A stretch of DNA of 7,521 bases from JAZLFH01 sp045615705. GTDB taxonomy: Bacteria > Bacillota > Clostridia > UMGS1883. Positions 5,888 through 7,521 of the stretch are shown here, one piece after another. Under the pieces are notes generated by a model, which saw only the letters and a program-made list of their open reading frames with translations, was not told the origin of the DNA and did no database searches. Each line of letters starts with the position of its first letter. Position 1 is the first letter of the stretch. The stretch is from assembly GCA_045615705.1 (NCBI GenBank), contig JAZLFH010000050.1:1-7521 (forward strand), read 5' to 3'. A program made the position numbers and the translations under genes.

Positions 5888-6112
5888 TCATTTTTCAAAC
5901 TCTTTTCCGTTAACCAAGTAATCTATTGATACATTAAAATAATCTGAAAGTTTTTTCAGCATTTGAATATCCGGACTACGCCTGCCGTTTTCATAATAAG
6001 ATATAGCTTCTCTGCTGATATTTAAATCCAAAGCAACTTTTAATTGACTTAATCGTTGCTTTTTCCTTATCTTTTTAAGCCCGATTAACGCATTGTCAAA
6101 GTCTGATTTCAT
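5888..6112 (-). CDS. XRE-family helix-turn-helix regulator (74 aa), divergent from SHOCT gene
   Basis: A single-domain Cro/cI-type DNA-binding protein. The HTH spans about residues 10-66: LSQLKVALDLNISREAISYYENGRR (21-45), then the helix DIQMLKKLSDYFNVSIDYLV (48-67) typical of this group. It has no C-terminal effector domain. GAGG at 6122-6119 is six bases from the ATG. It is transcribed away from the SHOCT/membrane pair, and the 97-base gap holds two near-identical palindromes of a kind suited to an HTH dimer. It therefore probably represses both its own gene and the divergent operon (inference from layout). It is distinct in sequence from the other XRE protein at 5228, and the two operators also differ. 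Confidence 0.9.
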   Translation of the reverse strand: MKSDFDNALIGLKKIRKKQRLSQLKVALDLNISREAISYYENGRRSPDIQMLKKLSDYFNVSIDYLVNGKEFEK

Positions 6113-6146
6113 ACACTACCTCACAATAAAAATAATCATTGACTTT

Positions 6147-6155
6147 ATTGTAACA
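6147..6155 (-). promoter_or_regulatory. Possible extended -10 of the divergent XRE regulator
   Basis: On the minus strand, TGT followed by TACAAT (6152-6147) forms an extended -10. It is the mirror image of the plus-strand -10 because both lie in the arms of operator 1. No good -35 is seen at the right distance. Predicted start is about 6140, giving a leader of about 28 bases. Confidence 0.45.
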
Positions 6156-6166
6156 AGATGTTACAA
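6148..6166. promoter_or_regulatory. Operator 1 (palindrome TTGTAACA-N3-TGTTACAA)
   Basis: An 8-3-8 perfect inverted repeat with spacer AGA. Symmetry extends one more A-T and one T-A pair each side to 6146-6168. It contains the -10 of the rightward promoter and a mirror-image -10 candidate for the leftward regulator gene. It is probably bound by the XRE protein encoded at 5888-6112. Confidence 0.8.
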
Positions 6167-6171
6167 TATTT

Positions 6172-6190
6172 ATGTAACAATGTGTTACAT
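6172..6190. promoter_or_regulatory. Operator 2 (palindrome ATGTAACA-N3-TGTTACAT)
   Basis: A second 8-3-8 perfect inverted repeat, spacer ATG, differing from operator 1 only in the outer base pair and the spacer. The centres (6157 and 6181) are 24 bp apart. It lies over the predicted start of the rightward transcript, 20 bases before the SHOCT gene. Shared consensus WTGTAACA-N3-TGTTACAW. Confidence 0.8.
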
Positions 6191-6209
6191 ATTGAATACG
6201 GAGGTAATT

Positions 6210-6857
6210 ATGAGTAGTGTTGAGGAAATTATAAAATTAAAAGATCTTCTTGATGAGGGAGCAATAACGAAAGACGAATTTGAAGAAAAAAAGAAGGAAA
6301 TCCTTGAAAAAAGTTCTGATAATTCTCCAAAAACAGTAAAAGATGTAGTCAATAAGATATTTAAAGTTATAGGAATTATTGCAGTTTCATTTATTATATT
6401 GGCTGTAATAATTTCATGCTTCTCCGGAAGAGGTGATGAGGCTTCGGAAACTTCCCAAAAACAAACGATTGCTGTAGGAAACCCAAATTTTTCACAAGAA
6501 TTTCCAATAAATATTTCTGGGAAAATAGAAAACGACATATTAGGATTTCCGGAAATTGAGTGTATTGTTGAAAATACAACGGATAAGAATATTTCTGCTG
6601 TTCAGTTTTATTTGATACCTTATGATGTTTACGGCGAAATCTTAAATTCCATCTTTATAACAAATAAATTGGAATACACCGATACGGTTCTTCAAGGAAC
6701 TAAACAAAAAATTTCATGGCAAATTATAGACAAAGATTTGAAGTCGGGAACATTGTATGTTTACAGTATTTACTTTGATGATCAAACGGAGTGGGGAGAT
6801 AGAAATGCAACAAATGAGGATATTATGAAATATGCATATAGAATAGACTTAAAATGA
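6210..6857 (+). CDS. SHOCT-domain protein with one membrane span and an extracytoplasmic domain
   Basis: A 215-residue protein. Residues 3-32 form a SHOCT motif (IIKLKDLLDEGAITKDEFEEKKKEIL), a short helical hairpin thought to mediate oligomerisation or protein contacts. A linker follows, then one hydrophobic span (about 52-70, GIIAVSFIILAVIISC). A polar domain of about 140 residues with alternating beta-like stretches (for example FPEIECIVENTTDKNISAVQ, 113-132) loosely resembles FxLYD-type domains. Orientation is probably N-in, with the last domain outside. Function is unknown. The frame is open back to 6093, but GGAGG at 6200-6204 is five bases from the ATG at 6210, and the upstream part overlaps both operators and the divergent gene, so 6210 is chosen. 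It is the first gene of a two-gene operon controlled by the divergent regulator. Confidence 0.85.
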   Translation: MSSVEEIIKLKDLLDEGAITKDEFEEKKKEILEKSSDNSPKTVKDVVNKIFKVIGIIAVSFIILAVIISCFSGRGDEASETSQKQTIAVGNPNFSQEFPINISGKIENDILGFPEIECIVENTTDKNISAVQFYLIPYDVYGEILNSIFITNKLEYTDTVLQGTKQKISWQIIDKDLKSGTLYVYSIYFDDQTEWGDRNATNEDIMKYAYRIDLK

Positions 6858-6871
6858 GGAGTGTTATAATT

Positions 6872-7243
6872 ATGAAGAAAAGAAGCGTATGGTTATTGAT
6901 ATCGGTGTTGTTGGCGTCATTATATTCAATTTATCTGATTTCATATTTTACGGGGACTGTAAGCAGTACGAGTGGCATGGAACAAGTTGGCGGAGCAATA
7001 GCAACGGCAATTGTCATGCCACATATGATAGTTTTCATTGTAGGAGCAATATTTGGTTGGATCGGATATTTTTTAAAGGCCTCTTGGAGTGCTCTTGTTG
7101 CAGCAATTTTATATAGTGTTGCAACACTGTTCTTCCTTTTGTATGCGATGTTTGGTATTCCAATTTTGATTTTTGGATTTATAGGCTATGTAAATCAAAA
7201 AAAGATAAACAAAGCAAGAGTCATTATAAAAGAAGAACTGTAA
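6872..7243 (+). CDS. Small four-helix membrane protein, second gene of the SHOCT operon
   Basis: A 123-residue integral membrane protein with spans at about 5-27, 43-66, 70-91 and 93-107, a lysine-rich start (MKKR) and a charged tail (NQKKINKARVIIKEEL). No enzyme motif is seen, and the function is unknown. An upstream in-frame ATG at 6854 overlaps the SHOCT stop (ATGA) but has no ribosome binding site. AGGAG at 6857-6861 overlaps that codon and lies ten bases before ATG 6872, so 6872 is the better start. The gap to the SHOCT gene is 14 bases, so the two are cotranscribed and probably act together in the membrane (inference). A terminator follows 35 bases after the stop. Confidence 0.82.
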   Translation: MKKRSVWLLISVLLASLYSIYLISYFTGTVSSTSGMEQVGGAIATAIVMPHMIVFIVGAIFGWIGYFLKASWSALVAAILYSVATLFFLLYAMFGIPILIFGFIGYVNQKKINKARVIIKEEL

Positions 7244-7278
7244 AACCGAAAGTATTGCATATTACATAATATAATATT

Positions 7279-7310
7279 GACGCTTACGAATGTAGGCGTC
7301 TTTTAATTTT
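7279..7310 (+). terminator. Intrinsic terminator of the SHOCT/membrane operon
   Basis: GACGCTTAC pairs with GTAGGCGTC (one T·G wobble), giving a 9-bp stem with loop GAAT, followed at once by TTTTAATTTT (7301-7310). It insulates the operon from the strong promoter downstream. Confidence 0.88.
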
Positions 7311-7385
7311 AAGGAAATTTATCCAAAAAATATCCGATTTAAAAATTAAAACAAAGTAGTAAAATAGAATAAAAAAGTAAAAGAT

Positions 7386-7445
7386 AAAAAAAGTTGAAAA
7401 AAAGTGAAAAAAAGTGTTGACAAGAGAGGAATATGTGTGTATAAT
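7386..7445 (+). promoter_or_regulatory. Strong promoter with phased A-tracts, probably of an rRNA operon
   Basis: Perfect TTGACA (7417-7422), a 17-base spacer and perfect TATAAT (7440-7445). Three seven-base A-tracts at 7386-7392, 7397-7403 and 7407-7413 are spaced 11 and 10 bases, in phase with the helix, ending three bases before the -35. This is the position and composition of an UP element or curved DNA that boosts rRNA promoters. The wider region 7311-7416 is A-rich and has no gene. That it drives rRNA is inferred from the leader that follows. Confidence 0.8.
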
Positions 7446-7451
7446 AACTCC

Positions 7452-7521
7452 TGCACCGCGAAAAAAAGCGGAAGCGTGGGACTTTGAAAATTAAATAGCG
7501 TAAGAGGGCTCAAGGAAAAGA
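7452..7521 (+). other. Probable rRNA operon leader (16S expected just past the window)
   Basis: No open reading frame or ribosome binding site with a start follows the promoter, so the transcript is probably non-coding. A short stem CCGC/GCGG around an A-rich loop lies at 7456-7471. The segment ACTTTGAAAATTAAAT (7481-7496) resembles the CTTTGAAAA-type sequence common in Bacillota rRNA leaders and spacers. No mature 16S sequence is present before 7521. Confidence 0.55.

Larger units (their letters stand above)
6139..6167 (+). promoter_or_regulatory. Promoter of the SHOCT/membrane operon
   Basis: TTGACT (6139-6144), a 17-base spacer and TACAAT (6162-6167), with TGT directly before the -10 (extended -10). 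Predicted start is about 6174. Operator 1 covers most of the spacer and the -10, and operator 2 covers the start point, so both would block this promoter. Confidence 0.8.

Noticed and set aside
6093..6209. Upstream extension of the SHOCT frame to ATG 6093
   Set aside because: The extension would be translated through both operators, the promoter and the start of the divergent gene. The strong ribosome binding site serves ATG 6210.
6854..6871. ATG 6854 as start of the last membrane protein, with ATGA overlap
   Set aside because: No ribosome binding site precedes it and AGGAG overlaps it. Coupled re-initiation remains possible, but ATG 6872 is better supported.

Overview
The window is AT-rich chromosomal DNA from a low-GC Bacillota, most likely a Clostridia- or Tissierellia-type anaerobe. 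The basis is a ClpE-type unfoldase with an N-terminal four-cysteine zinc finger, strong AGGAGG ribosome binding sites, near-consensus TTGACA/TATAAT promoters, a tRNA with an encoded CCA end, and what looks like an rRNA operon promoter at the right end. Genus and species cannot be read from the sequence alone.

Layout. (1) Positions 1-939, minus strand: the 5' part of a gene that runs off the left edge. It encodes tandem zinc-ribbon repeats (probable zinc-ribbon / DUF4379 type) with a VSR/DUF559-like nuclease domain between repeats 2 and 3. It has its own near-consensus promoter (1008-980). (2) 1230-1303, minus: tRNA-Gln(CUG) with its own promoter and a strong intrinsic terminator. (3) 1378-2094, minus: a histidine phosphatase family enzyme. 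(4) 2235-5138, plus: a two-gene unit, clpE followed by an AlkD-like DNA alkylation repair protein, reading divergently from the phosphatase. (5) 5155-5838, plus: regulator/membrane module A, a 65-residue XRE repressor-like protein plus a four-helix membrane protein. Its consensus promoter is overlapped by a perfect 30-bp palindrome. (6) 5888-7243: regulator/membrane module B. An XRE regulator on the minus strand is divergent from a SHOCT-domain, single-span membrane protein followed by a four-helix membrane protein. Two near-identical palindromic operators sit over the divergent promoter. Modules A and B converge on a shared hairpin terminator. (7) 7279-7521: a terminator, then phased A-tracts, a perfect consensus promoter and a leader that probably precedes 16S rRNA just beyond the window.

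How the parts fit. The clpE/alkylation-repair pair looks like a protein- and DNA-damage maintenance unit, although no CtsR or CIRCE box was seen upstream. Modules A and B share a logic: a small XRE protein, a visible palindromic operator on the promoter, and small membrane proteins of unknown function. They look like self-contained, self-regulated switches that probably respond to envelope conditions. The most unusual gene is the nuclease embedded in a zinc-ribbon array at the left edge, just beyond the 3' end of a tRNA gene. It is a candidate accessory or defence-type gene, but the window does not show enough to name a system.
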